DNA from: Bacteroidia bacterium
GTDB lineage: Bacteria > Bacteroidota > Bacteroidia > B-17B0 > Aurantibacillaceae
Direction: 5' to 3'
Assembly: GCA_025455485.1 (NCBI GenBank)
Contig: JALOMJ010000026.1
Span: 1 to 34,160, forward strand
Length of the DNA stretch: 34,160 nucleotides
Below, piece by piece: positions 7,714 to 15,636 of the stretch (positions are counted from its first letter, which is position 1; each line of letters starts with the position of its first letter). The position numbers and the translations under genes are program-made. Below the pieces are notes generated by a model. It was not told where the DNA came from. It searched no databases and saw only the letters and a list, made by a program, of their open reading frames with translations.

Positions 7714-8244
7714 ATGTTTTTAAAAGGCCCCCACATTAGCATTCGAGCACTTGAACCTTCTGATGTTGGCTTATTGTATGAATGGGAAAACGACCGGAGT
7801 ATCTGGGCTGTGAGTTACACCCAAATCCCATTCAGCAAATTTATACTTGAGGAATTTATTAATACAGCTTATCAGGATATTTATACCAGCAAACAATTGC
7901 GTTTGATGATACAAGACAATGCCTCAAAAATTACGATTGGTATTTTAGATCTATTTGATTTTGAACCTCAGCATGCACGTTGTGGCATTGGAATTTATGT
8001 GAAGGACGAACATCGGAATAAGGGTGTGGCGATGGAAACAATAGAACTGGCAAAAAAATATTGTTCTGAAACTTTGTTGCTGAAACAAATTTATGTTCAT
8101 GTGAATGCTACCAATGAGGCCAGTTTAGCCTTGTTTCAAAAAGCCGGATTTGAAAAATCGGGTTTAAAAAGGGCATGGACCCGGAGCGCCTTGAATACCT
8201 ATGACGACGTTTGGTTTTTACAGTTTATTTTTCCGTCTGAATAA
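7714..8244 (+). CDS. GNAT family N-acetyltransferase (RimJ/RimL-like)
   Basis: A 176-residue protein with the GNAT fold. It begins with the typical ISIRALEPSDVGLLYEWEND of the RimJ/RimL branch; the acetyl-CoA pyrophosphate loop is KDEHRNKGVA, with Arg101 to Gly104; and the C-terminal VHVNATNEASLALFQKAGFEKSG strand-helix completes the domain. The substrate is unknown: relatives acetylate protein N-termini, amino sugars or polyamines. ATG at 7714 is chosen over an in-frame TTG at 7702, which would overlap dapF. The following cytochrome gene starts inside its last 44 bases, so the two are translationally linked. Confidence 0.88.
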   Translation: MFLKGPHISIRALEPSDVGLLYEWENDRSIWAVSYTQIPFSKFILEEFINTAYQDIYTSKQLRLMIQDNASKITIGILDLFDFEPQHARCGIGIYVKDEHRNKGVAMETIELAKKYCSETLLLKQIYVHVNATNEASLALFQKAGFEKSGLKRAWTRSALNTYDDVWFLQFIFPSE

Positions 8245-10222
8245 GTTTATTCTCATACCATTTGCCTTTCTGTTATTGAGTTTGTCGGGTTGCGACAGCC
8301 CTAAAGTAACAGTTAAAAAAGAAGAACCGCTTTATCTCAACCACTCCGACACGGCAAAATACATTGGTATGTCTGCCTGCAAACTCTGCCATCAGTCGGT
8401 TTACGATTCCTTTGTTCAAACCGGCATGGGTCGTTCCATTGCTTTAGCAAGTCAAAAACATTCGTCTGCAGATTTTTCAAATGCCACCCTGTACGATGAA
8501 TTAAAACAACTTCATTATAAAGCCTACTGGGAAAAGGATTCAATGTACATGCTTGAATACAGGTTACGGAAAAACGATACGGTGCATGCACATTTAAATA
8601 AAGTCAATTACATCATCGGATCGGGCCAGCACACCAACTCACACCTTCTGCTTTCCGGACAGTACCTGAGCCAAATGCCAATGACGTTCTACACACAAAA
8701 GGGAAAATGGGATTTGCCACCGGGTTTTGAAAATGGGGTGAACACCAGATTTTCTAGAAAAATTGGTCTTGAATGCATGAGTTGCCATAATGCGTATCCT
8801 GATTTTGTGTTGGGTTCTGAAAACAAATACACCTCCATTCCGCAAGGTATCGATTGCGAGCGTTGTCACGGACCGGGCAGTATTCATGTGGCTCAGCGTT
8901 TAACAGGCAGTAAAATAGATACCTCTAAATACATTGATTATTCCATTGTAAATCCGTCTAAACTGCCAATTGATTTGCAGTTCGACATTTGCCAACGCTG
9001 CCATTTGCAAGGCAACACTATTCTGAAGGAAGGCAAATCGTTTTATGATTTTAAGCCTGGGAAAAGACTGAGCGACGTAATGACAGTATTTTTACCGAAG
9101 TACCTGGGGGCAGAAGATGAGTTTATTATGGCCTCGCATGCCGACAGACTAAAACAAAGCGCTTGTTTTATCAAATCTGCAGAGCGTGCAGAAGGCACCA
9201 AGGCATTAAAGCCTTATAAAAATGCACTAACGTGCATTACCTGTCATAACCCTCACATTAGTGTTAAATCTACTCGTTCAGAACTATTTGACCGCGCCTG
9301 TATAAACTGCCACGGACCTGCAGAACAGATGGCCGATAGACACAAACAAATTAAACAGTACAAAGCCGAATCGTGTTACACCTGTCACATGCCGGTTTCA
9401 GGGTCAACAGACATACCGCACGTTACGGTGCACGACCATTACATTCGTGTGCCTATAGGTAAAGAGCAAAAGCAAAAAATAAAACGTTTTATTGGTTTGT
9501 ATGCCGTGAACGAGAAAAATCCTGAGCCTCTTGTGAGGGCCAAGGCTTATCTTAATCAATACGATAAGTTTGAACAAAACTCGCTTTTTCTTGACTCGGC
9601 GGCCTACTGGCTGAAGGCTTCCTCAGAAGGCGCATCAAAATTTCAAGTTGAAGTTCAATTATATTTTACTGAGGGGAGCCATTCTAAATTGCTGCAACGT
9701 GTAAAGAGCATTGGAGAACAAAAAATTTATAACGAGTGGTGCGTTGCGTCATCCTATGATAACGCCTGGGCTTGGACCTCTTATAGAATAGCCGAAGCCT
9801 ATAATCAAAGTAATCAGAATACTGCAGCAGTAAAATGGTTTTCGAAGGCAGTGGAATTGGCCCCCTACCAGTTGGATTTTAGAAATAAACTGGGCAACGC
9901 TTTAGCAAACACGAATCAGATGTCTGAGGCGAAAACACAGTTTAAATTTATCCTGAAAGAAAATCCATCGTTTGTTACAGCATATTCTAATCTGGCTTAT
10001 CTGCTTATGCTCGAATCAAAATTTGCTGAAGCAAAAGCATTACTCAGCACCGGATTGAAACTGGATCCGGATAATGAAAATTTGATGTTAAATTTAGTAA
10101 CCTTGCTCTTGCAATCCAACGATAAAGAGGGTGCAAAAGCCTATCTTAAGCGGGTATTGCAACTTAATAAAAACAACCGTTCGGCACAAATGGCCTTAAA
10201 TCGCCTAGAGAGTGAACCATGA
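8201..10222 (+). CDS. Seven-heme cytochrome c lipoprotein with C-terminal TPR repeats
   Basis: A 673-residue protein. The N-terminus is a lipoprotein signal (FAFLLLSLSGC, lipid Cys31). Seven CXXCH heme sites lie at about residues 60, 192, 219, 264, 345, 367 and 392, in a cytochrome c554/DmsE-like arrangement. After a linker, TPR repeats occupy about 535-665 (NTAAVKWFSKAVELAP, ALANTNQMSEAKTQFKFILKENP and following). It should be exported, carry covalent heme and sit at a membrane surface, facing the periplasm or outside. Electron donor and substrate are unknown. It starts within the GNAT gene (44-base overlap) and overlaps mltG by ATGA, so it belongs to the same transcript. An isolated Cys322 lies between heme sites 4 and 5. 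Confidence 0.87.
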   Translation: MTTFGFYSLFFRLNKFILIPFAFLLLSLSGCDSPKVTVKKEEPLYLNHSDTAKYIGMSACKLCHQSVYDSFVQTGMGRSIALASQKHSSADFSNATLYDELKQLHYKAYWEKDSMYMLEYRLRKNDTVHAHLNKVNYIIGSGQHTNSHLLLSGQYLSQMPMTFYTQKGKWDLPPGFENGVNTRFSRKIGLECMSCHNAYPDFVLGSENKYTSIPQGIDCERCHGPGSIHVAQRLTGSKIDTSKYIDYSIVNPSKLPIDLQFDICQRCHLQGNTILKEGKSFYDFKPGKRLSDVMTVFLPKYLGAEDEFIMASHADRLKQSACFIKSAERAEGTKALKPYKNALTCITCHNPHISVKSTRSELFDRACINCHGPAEQMADRHKQIKQYKAESCYTCHMPVSGSTDIPHVTVHDHYIRVPIGKEQKQKIKRFIGLYAVNEKNPEPLVRAKAYLNQYDKFEQNSLFLDSAAYWLKASSEGASKFQVEVQLYFTEGSHSKLLQRVKSIGEQKIYNEWCVASSYDNAWAWTSYRIAEAYNQSNQNTAAVKWFSKAVELAPYQLDFRNKLGNALANTNQMSEAKTQFKFILKENPSFVTAYSNLAYLLMLESKFAEAKALLSTGLKLDPDNENLMLNLVTLLLQSNDKEGAKAYLKRVLQLNKNNRSAQMALNRLESEP

Positions 10223-11265
10223 GTAAAAAATCCCAAAAAAGAAACGCCTACCTGATTTTGCTCACCATACTTGTGGGGTTTGTTAGCTATTTTGCTTACA
10301 CGTATTTTGTTCTAAATACAGCCAATATTAAAAACAACAACTACGTGTTTTTATACATTGAAAAGAAGGATGGTTATGAAGAGCTCCTGAGTAAAATTGA
10401 AGCTAGTAATGTGATTGAAAACATGGAAGCTTTTGAATGGCTGGCGGCACGAATGGATCTAAGTGAACATGTGTATCCGGGAAAATACCGCATCACCAAC
10501 GGTATGAATGCCCGGCAGATCATCAATCTTCTGAAGTACAAAAAGCAGGAAAAGATAAAACTCAGTTACAATTCCCAAATTCACAATCTTGAAGAATTTG
10601 TGGAGTATACCGATTTGAAATTGGAACTTAGTGCCGATGACATCAACGATTGGCTGGAGGATGAAGATAAACTGGAAACCAATTTCGGTTTAAATCCCGG
10701 CAACGCGTTTGCTTTGGTTGTTCCCGGGGTATATGAGGTCGGCTGGGCCATTACCGCCGATGAGTTATTTAAGTTGTTTAGAGAGAGGTTTAGAAAAATT
10801 TGGAACGACTCCAGAAAAAAGCAGGCAAACGCGCTCGGCTACAGTATCCCTGAAATTATGATCATGGCCTCTATAGTGCAGTCGGAAAGTGGCATTGCCT
10901 CAGAACAGGCTAAAATTGCCGGGGTGTATTTTAACCGGATTAAAAAAAATATGCTATTGCAGGCTGATCCTACCCTTAAATTCGCAAATGAAAATTTTGA
11001 CGCTCAGCGTTTGTTGAATGAAGATAAGGAAATTAATTCCCCTTACAACACCTATAAATACAAAGGTTTACCTCCAGGCCCAATTGCCCTGGTAACAGCG
11101 CAGGCCATCGACGCAACCTTAAATTACAAGCGGCACAATTATTTATTTTTTTGTGCCAAACCAGGTTTAAATGGCTATTCCGATTTTTCGGTGAACTATG
11201 AGCAACACCGTAAATTTGCCTCTGCCTACCAAAAGGCATTAAACGAAAAAGGCATCAACCGCTAA
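10219..11265 (+). CDS. mltG: Endolytic transglycosylase MltG (YceG-like)
   Basis: A 348-residue single-pass inner-membrane protein: basic start, transmembrane segment at about 10-30, a LysM-like part with YPGKYRI, and the YceG catalytic domain. The segment IMIMASIVQSESG carries Glu223, which aligns with the catalytic glutamate of E. coli MltG. Further family lines are IAGVYFNRIKKNMLLQADPT, PYNTYKYKGLPPGPI and FFCAKPGLNGYSDFS. The enzyme cuts nascent glycan strands and sets their length. The start overlaps the cytochrome stop as ATGA (10219-10222). It is the last gene of the run starting at 6278. Confidence 0.93.
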   Translation: MSKKSQKRNAYLILLTILVGFVSYFAYTYFVLNTANIKNNNYVFLYIEKKDGYEELLSKIEASNVIENMEAFEWLAARMDLSEHVYPGKYRITNGMNARQIINLLKYKKQEKIKLSYNSQIHNLEEFVEYTDLKLELSADDINDWLEDEDKLETNFGLNPGNAFALVVPGVYEVGWAITADELFKLFRERFRKIWNDSRKKQANALGYSIPEIMIMASIVQSESGIASEQAKIAGVYFNRIKKNMLLQADPTLKFANENFDAQRLLNEDKEINSPYNTYKYKGLPPGPIALVTAQAIDATLNYKRHNYLFFCAKPGLNGYSDFSVNYEQHRKFASAYQKALNEKGINR

Positions 11266-11271
11266 AAAGTG

Positions 11272-11279
11272 TAACTTTG
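11272..11279 (+). promoter_or_regulatory. -7 promoter box for gldA
   Basis: TAACTTTG matches TAnnTTTG and lies 34 bases before the gldA ATG. A short inverted repeat (GTGTT/AACAC with a 3-base loop, 11286-11298) falls in the predicted leader. No clear -33 TTG. Confidence 0.4.
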
Positions 11280-11313
11280 AAACGCGTGTTGTGAACACCA
11301 AAAAGTAAACTTT

Positions 11314-12216
11314 ATGGCGATTGAAGTAAACGAACTTGATAAATACTACGGCAAACAGGCGGCATTGAAGGGTGTGAGTTTTAAAATTGAAGACAAAGAA
11401 ATTGTTGGATTTTTAGGACCTAATGGGGCAGGGAAAAGCACCATGATGAAAATCCTTACCGGATATATCCCACCAGACAAAGGGTTTGCTGCGATAAATG
11501 GTATTAATGTGGAGGAGGCTTCACTCGAATTGAGAAAACAAATTGGCTATCTGCCCGAACACAACCCACTGTATCATGATATGTATGTACGTGAGTTTCT
11601 TGAATTTGTAAGTTCCATGTACGAAATAAAACACCCTCAGGCCCGAATACGGGAAACCATACACTTAACTGGTTTGGAACTTGAAAAGTCAAAAAAAATA
11701 GGAGCTTTAAGTAAGGGGTACAAACAAAGGGTTGGTTTGGCTCAAGCCATCCTCCACAACCCATCTGTATTGATACTGGATGAGCCCACAACAGGGCTCG
11801 ATCCAAACCAGATCGAAGAGATTCGGCAATTGATTCGCCAACTTGGCAGAGAAAAAACTGTTATGCTCAGCACACACATCATGCAGGAAGTGGAAGCTAT
11901 TTGCGATAGGGTCATCATTATCAAAAAGGGCGCCATCGTGGCCAATGATAAGGCCGAGAATCTGAAACAAAACAGTTTATTGCAGGTTGTGCTGGTGGAA
12001 TTCGATAAAGCAAGTATTGATGAGGTGATTGGGGGATTAAGCCACGATATTCGCGCTGAGAAAGTGTCCGATACCACCTGGTCATTCAGTAGTAGCTCTG
12101 CTAAGGACGTTAGAAAGGTGATTTTTGATTTGGCTGTGAAAAACGGATTGAGCGTACTGTCCATGGTGAAACAAGAGGAGAAGATGGAGGATATTTTCAA
12201 GCGGTACACCAATTAG
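11314..12216 (+). CDS. gldA: Gliding-motility-type ABC transporter ATPase GldA
   Basis: A 300-residue ABC ATPase with Walker A GPNGAGKST (35-43), the signature LSKGYKQR (about 132-139), Walker B LILDEP (153-158) and switch His in STHIMQE. The length, the YYGKQAALKG opening and the extra C-terminal domain of about 90 residues match GldA, which with the GldF and GldG membrane subunits forms a transporter required for gliding in Flavobacterium. gldF/gldG are not in the window; in other Bacteroidota gldA is often apart from them. A related ABC-2 exporter ATPase is the main alternative. It stands alone, with a -7 box upstream and a 172-base gap downstream. Confidence 0.8.
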   Translation: MAIEVNELDKYYGKQAALKGVSFKIEDKEIVGFLGPNGAGKSTMMKILTGYIPPDKGFAAINGINVEEASLELRKQIGYLPEHNPLYHDMYVREFLEFVSSMYEIKHPQARIRETIHLTGLELEKSKKIGALSKGYKQRVGLAQAILHNPSVLILDEPTTGLDPNQIEEIRQLIRQLGREKTVMLSTHIMQEVEAICDRVIIIKKGAIVANDKAENLKQNSLLQVVLVEFDKASIDEVIGGLSHDIRAEKVSDTTWSFSSSSAKDVRKVIFDLAVKNGLSVLSMVKQEEKMEDIFKRYTN

Positions 12217-12357
12217 TCTGAAAGAACAGCCAATCCGAGACCTCAGCCCATTTTTCCACAAAAACAGGCTTCAAAGACAGAATTATAACGCTGATTTACA
12301 GACTAAAAACTTTAATTTACTGTTAATTTTTCCCCTCAGATTCTAATTTCGAAATCT

Positions 12358-12365
12358 TATATTTG
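12358..12365 (+). promoter_or_regulatory. -7 promoter box for the YfiR-TPR-phosphatase-propeller operon
   Basis: TATATTTG is an exact TAnnTTTG box, followed by TAAG. It lies 24 bases before the CTG at 12389 proposed as the first start of the operon. No good -33 TTG. Confidence 0.45.
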
Positions 12366-12388
12366 TAAGATTCATAATCTTCATTTCA

Positions 12389-12919
12389 CTGAAAAAAGGT
12401 TTTACATATTTCCTTGTAATCTTTTGTTTGATTTCGTTTCGATTTCAACAGCCCTCCAGTTATGATACCAATTCCAAACTTAAAGCAGTTTACCTGTACA
12501 ATTTTACTAAGTATTTTGAGTGGCCAGAAAACATGAGGACGGAGAAGTTTATTATTTATGTTGTTGGAAAGAACGATAACCTGGTAACTGAGCTGAAAAC
12601 CCTTGCCGGCAAAAAGAAGGTGGCCAATCAGGATATTGAGATTCGTAACTCAGCCAATTACGATGCCTCGGTATTGCCGAACATTATCTATTTTGGACCT
12701 GATATCATTAAGCCCGTGAGCGCTGCAGCAGCCAAATACAAAAACAAAGGCGCCTTGGTGGTGGCGGAATCAGCCGGAGCCTGTAAATCCGGCGCGAGCA
12801 TAAATTTTGTGACTTTGGAGAGTAAACTAAAGTTTGAATACAATAAATCTGCAGCCATCAAAGCAGGGTTAAAAACAAACGATGACATTAAAGCAATCGC
12901 TGTAAGCAATATAGAATAA
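12389..12919 (+). CDS. YfiR/DUF4154 family periplasmic protein (probable non-ATG start)
   Basis: A protein of about 176 residues matching DUF4154/YfiR: LKAVYLYNFTKYFEWPE at the start of the mature domain, FIIYVVGKND, a central NIIYFGP, GALVVAESAGACKSGASINFV and a KLKFEYNKSAAIKAGLK end. YfiR proteins are periplasmic; in Pseudomonas YfiR represses the membrane diguanylate cyclase YfiN. The first standard start in frame is TTG at 12428, but it would cut the signal peptide in half. The frame is open back to 12347, and CTG AAA AAA at 12389 gives the normal signal peptide KKGFTYFLVIFCLISF. CTG (or ATT at 12383) is therefore the likely start. The TPR gene follows 2 bases after the stop. Confidence 0.75.
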   Translation: MKKGFTYFLVIFCLISFRFQQPSSYDTNSKLKAVYLYNFTKYFEWPENMRTEKFIIYVVGKNDNLVTELKTLAGKKKVANQDIEIRNSANYDASVLPNIIYFGPDIIKPVSAAAAKYKNKGALVVAESAGACKSGASINFVTLESKLKFEYNKSAAIKAGLKTNDDIKAIAVSNIE

Positions 12920-12921
12920 AC

Positions 12922-13854
12922 TTGAGCCACACAAACAACATAGTCAAAATTCTGCTGCTTAGCCTCCTTATAGGTTCTGCCAAGGAACTTAGTGCTCAGT
13001 TTGAAACGCTTGCAAGGGCGCAAACACTGCTAAACACCAAACAGCCCGACAAGATTGACCAGGCAGTTTTGGCTATTGATTCTGCTATTCGTCATAAAGA
13101 TACAAAAGGCGACTTTATCAGCTGGACTACCCGCGCCTTTATTTATTATGAAGTATACAAACGAGCCGATAGATTTAGATTAAATTCTGTACTCCGCGAC
13201 ACCATTATTTCTTCCATACGCACATCCGACAAGCTTAAGCCTGATTCAACCTACCAAGCCTTCAATCAAAAACTTTTGGTTTCTCTGGCCCAAGGTTATT
13301 ATAACATCAACATAAAATTACTGCAAGACTCAGGGGATTCAGAAAAAAGTTTAATTGCCTACAACCGATATAAAAATTTATACAAAGAAATCTATCCAAA
13401 AACAGATTTCAGAGCAAAAGACATAGAATACTATCTGGCGGTTTCCACCGTTTATAACGACAAGTACTCTAAAGACAGCAGTGAAAAAACCATATCAATT
13501 TCCAAAAAAGCTTATGAAAAAGTTCTTGAAATTGACCCTGCTAACCGCTCCGCCAATCTGGGTATTGGATTGCTGAATTACAACGAAGCTACAGTATTAA
13601 TCAGAAAATTAGAATACGAAGTGGAGTTAGATCAAATTGAGGTGGTTCAGGACCATGTAGTGAAATTGGCCAAAGAAAGCGAACAGTATATTCTAAAGGT
13701 ATACAACACCAATCAAAAGGATGCCAAAGCGGTAGAGGCCTTGTATTACGTTTATAGAATGTTGATGGATAAGGTTAAATTCGAAGACTTTAAGAAAAAA
13801 TGCTCTGAATTGGGTATTGTTGTTAATGAGGAAACAACAGCACAGCAAAAGTAA
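12922..13854 (+). CDS. Periplasmic TPR-containing protein, function unknown
   Basis: A 310-residue protein starting with TTG 2 bases after the YfiR-like stop; no ATG or GTG fits, and TTG gives a good signal peptide (IVKILLLSLLIGSAKELSAQ). The mature part is helical with TPR-like units, such as the repeat at about 195-220 (SKKAYEKVLEIDPANRSANLGIG) and a longer helical stretch to the end (EQYILKVYNTNQKDAKAVEALYYVYRML). It probably acts as a periplasmic scaffold. The stop TAA is directly followed by the ATG of the phosphatase gene, so the two are cotranscribed. No enzymatic motif was seen. Confidence 0.75.
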   Translation: MSHTNNIVKILLLSLLIGSAKELSAQFETLARAQTLLNTKQPDKIDQAVLAIDSAIRHKDTKGDFISWTTRAFIYYEVYKRADRFRLNSVLRDTIISSIRTSDKLKPDSTYQAFNQKLLVSLAQGYYNINIKLLQDSGDSEKSLIAYNRYKNLYKEIYPKTDFRAKDIEYYLAVSTVYNDKYSKDSSEKTISISKKAYEKVLEIDPANRSANLGIGLLNYNEATVLIRKLEYEVELDQIEVVQDHVVKLAKESEQYILKVYNTNQKDAKAVEALYYVYRMLMDKVKFEDFKKKCSELGIVVNEETTAQQK

Positions 13855-15636
13855 ATGAAATACAGGTTTACCATAGGGAGAAGAATTGGACTCGGATTTG
13901 CCATTTTGGTATCTTTAACAGTGGTGGCTTTTACACTCACAATTTTTACCATTATTGAAAGTAAAAATAAAACCGAAACCATGGTAGGGCAGGTAACGCC
14001 CAGCGTAACCGAACTGAAAGAACTCAATCTGATGCTTCAGCGGTCCCACACCAACATTTCTAAATGGGTGTATAATAAAAGCATGAACGACATGCAGTTC
14101 AGGGATGCTTTAAGAAACATTATCAGTGTTGAATACCCTCAGAAGCGCAATGTGCTTATTGACTATTCTAAGCATTGGAATGATTCAGAAAAAAATCAAC
14201 TTCAAGTGGTATTTTCTAAAATTGACAGCTTATTCATGAGTTATAAAAATAATATCATGGAACCTTTGAATAGTCTTGAAGATTACAACGATGATGGTGT
14301 TATTTTTCTAGCAGTGAATGATTATGAGGAATCGGAGGCCTACATTAAAACAATCTATTTCAATTTAAGGGAGCTGATAGAATTGAAAAAACAATTTGCC
14401 GAAAACGTAAAAGATGAAATGTTTGAATCGCTTGATTTTCTGAAACGTTCGGTGCAATTTTTAAGTGTTTTGTTAATGCTGGGTGGGGTAATCATAGGTG
14501 TGATGACTACACAATCCATTACCAGGCCGGTTCAGGTGCTTAAAAAAATGCTTCTTTCAATGGGTCTCGGAATCTTACCCGAAGAACGAGTTAGTGCCCG
14601 TAACGACGAAATAGGGGAGATGGGTAACGCTCTTAACGACCTTATCCAATCCATGCATCACACCACAGATTTTGCCAAACAAACCGGTGCCGGCAATTTT
14701 AACGCAACTTACACGCCGTTGAGCAAGGATGATACGCTTGGTCATGCACTGTTGAAGATGCGTGATGATTTGGCTGAAAACGAACGGGTGCTTGAGCAAA
14801 AGGTAATTGAGCGTACGGAAGAAGTTGTTCGTCAAAAGTCAGAAATCGAGCATAAAAACGTTGAGCTGGAAATTTTATACAAACAAGTTACGGATAGCAT
14901 TCACTATGCTAAACGAATTCAAGACGCCATACTTCCCACCAATAACCGAATTAAGGCCTTACTGCCCGATTCTTTTATTCTTTTTAAACCCAAGGATATT
15001 GTTAGCGGCGACTTTTACTGGATTGAACAAAAAGACGATTTGGTTTACTTTGCTGCGGTAGATTGCACCGGACATGGTGTGCCCGGGGCATTCATGAGTT
15101 TGGTAGGGTATAATATTCTCAGAGATATCCTTAAAAATACCCCTGCTTCCCAACCTGCTGAAATTTTGGATAAACTCAGAGACGGTGTAGTAAATGCACT
15201 GCGTTCAGATGAAACCAGCAAACAAGCCAAAGACGGCATGGACATGACCTTGTGTGCCATTAACTACAAAACCATGAGCTTGCAATACGCCGCTGCGTTC
15301 AATCCGCTTTACCTGATTCGCAGAGGAGAGCTGATTTTACATCCTGCCAACAAATTCCCAATTGGCTCTTACATAGGAGAAAAAACCGGATTCGACAATC
15401 ACGAGATACAACTTGAAAAGGGGGATCAAATCTTTATTTGCAGCGATGGCTATGCAGATCAATTTGGCGGCCCAACAGGTAAAAAATTTATGGTCGGCAA
15501 CTTCAGAAAACTGTTACTTAAAATAGCTGAACTTGATTCTCAGCTTCAAAAGGAAGAGCTTAACAAAACCCTGGTATCATGGCAGGGAGAACAGGAACAA
15601 GTGGATGATGTTCTTGTTATCGGCGTTAAGGTCTGA
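13855..15636 (+). CDS. Membrane HAMP-SpoIIE (PP2C-type) serine/threonine phosphatase
   Basis: A 593-residue membrane protein. TM1 is at about 11-33, a helical periplasmic sensor at 34-198 (four-helix-bundle type), TM2 at 200-218, HAMP at about 217-272 (ITRPVQVLKKML, then DEIGEMGNALNDL), a coiled coil at 305-350 and a SpoIIE/PP2C domain at about 375-593. Metal-binding acidic residues are seen in SGDFYW (Asp386), VDCTGHGVPGA (Asp403), GMDMTL (Asp463), CSDGYAD (Asp531) and VDDVLV (Asp584/585), so the catalytic site looks intact. Such phosphatases usually act on phosphorylated STAS anti-anti-sigma proteins or other regulators; none is encoded nearby. Its TGA overlaps the next ATG by one base. Confidence 0.92.
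   Translation: MKYRFTIGRRIGLGFAILVSLTVVAFTLTIFTIIESKNKTETMVGQVTPSVTELKELNLMLQRSHTNISKWVYNKSMNDMQFRDALRNIISVEYPQKRNVLIDYSKHWNDSEKNQLQVVFSKIDSLFMSYKNNIMEPLNSLEDYNDDGVIFLAVNDYEESEAYIKTIYFNLRELIELKKQFAENVKDEMFESLDFLKRSVQFLSVLLMLGGVIIGVMTTQSITRPVQVLKKMLLSMGLGILPEERVSARNDEIGEMGNALNDLIQSMHHTTDFAKQTGAGNFNATYTPLSKDDTLGHALLKMRDDLAENERVLEQKVIERTEEVVRQKSEIEHKNVELEILYKQVTDSIHYAKRIQDAILPTNNRIKALLPDSFILFKPKDIVSGDFYWIEQKDDLVYFAAVDCTGHGVPGAFMSLVGYNILRDILKNTPASQPAEILDKLRDGVVNALRSDETSKQAKDGMDMTLCAINYKTMSLQYAAAFNPLYLIRRGELILHPANKFPIGSYIGEKTGFDNHEIQLEKGDQIFICSDGYADQFGGPTGKKFMVGNFRKLLLKIAELDSQLQKEELNKTLVSWQGEQEQVDDVLVIGVKV

Noticed and set aside
11742-12212. Minus-strand open frame of 156 codons opposite gldA
   Set aside because: It is antisense to the well-conserved ABC ATPase; serine-rich composition and no recognisable motif.
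12217-12357. Gap after gldA checked for gldF/gldG or a small RNA
   Set aside because: No open frame of note, no stable stem with a T tract, and no conserved RNA element recognised.
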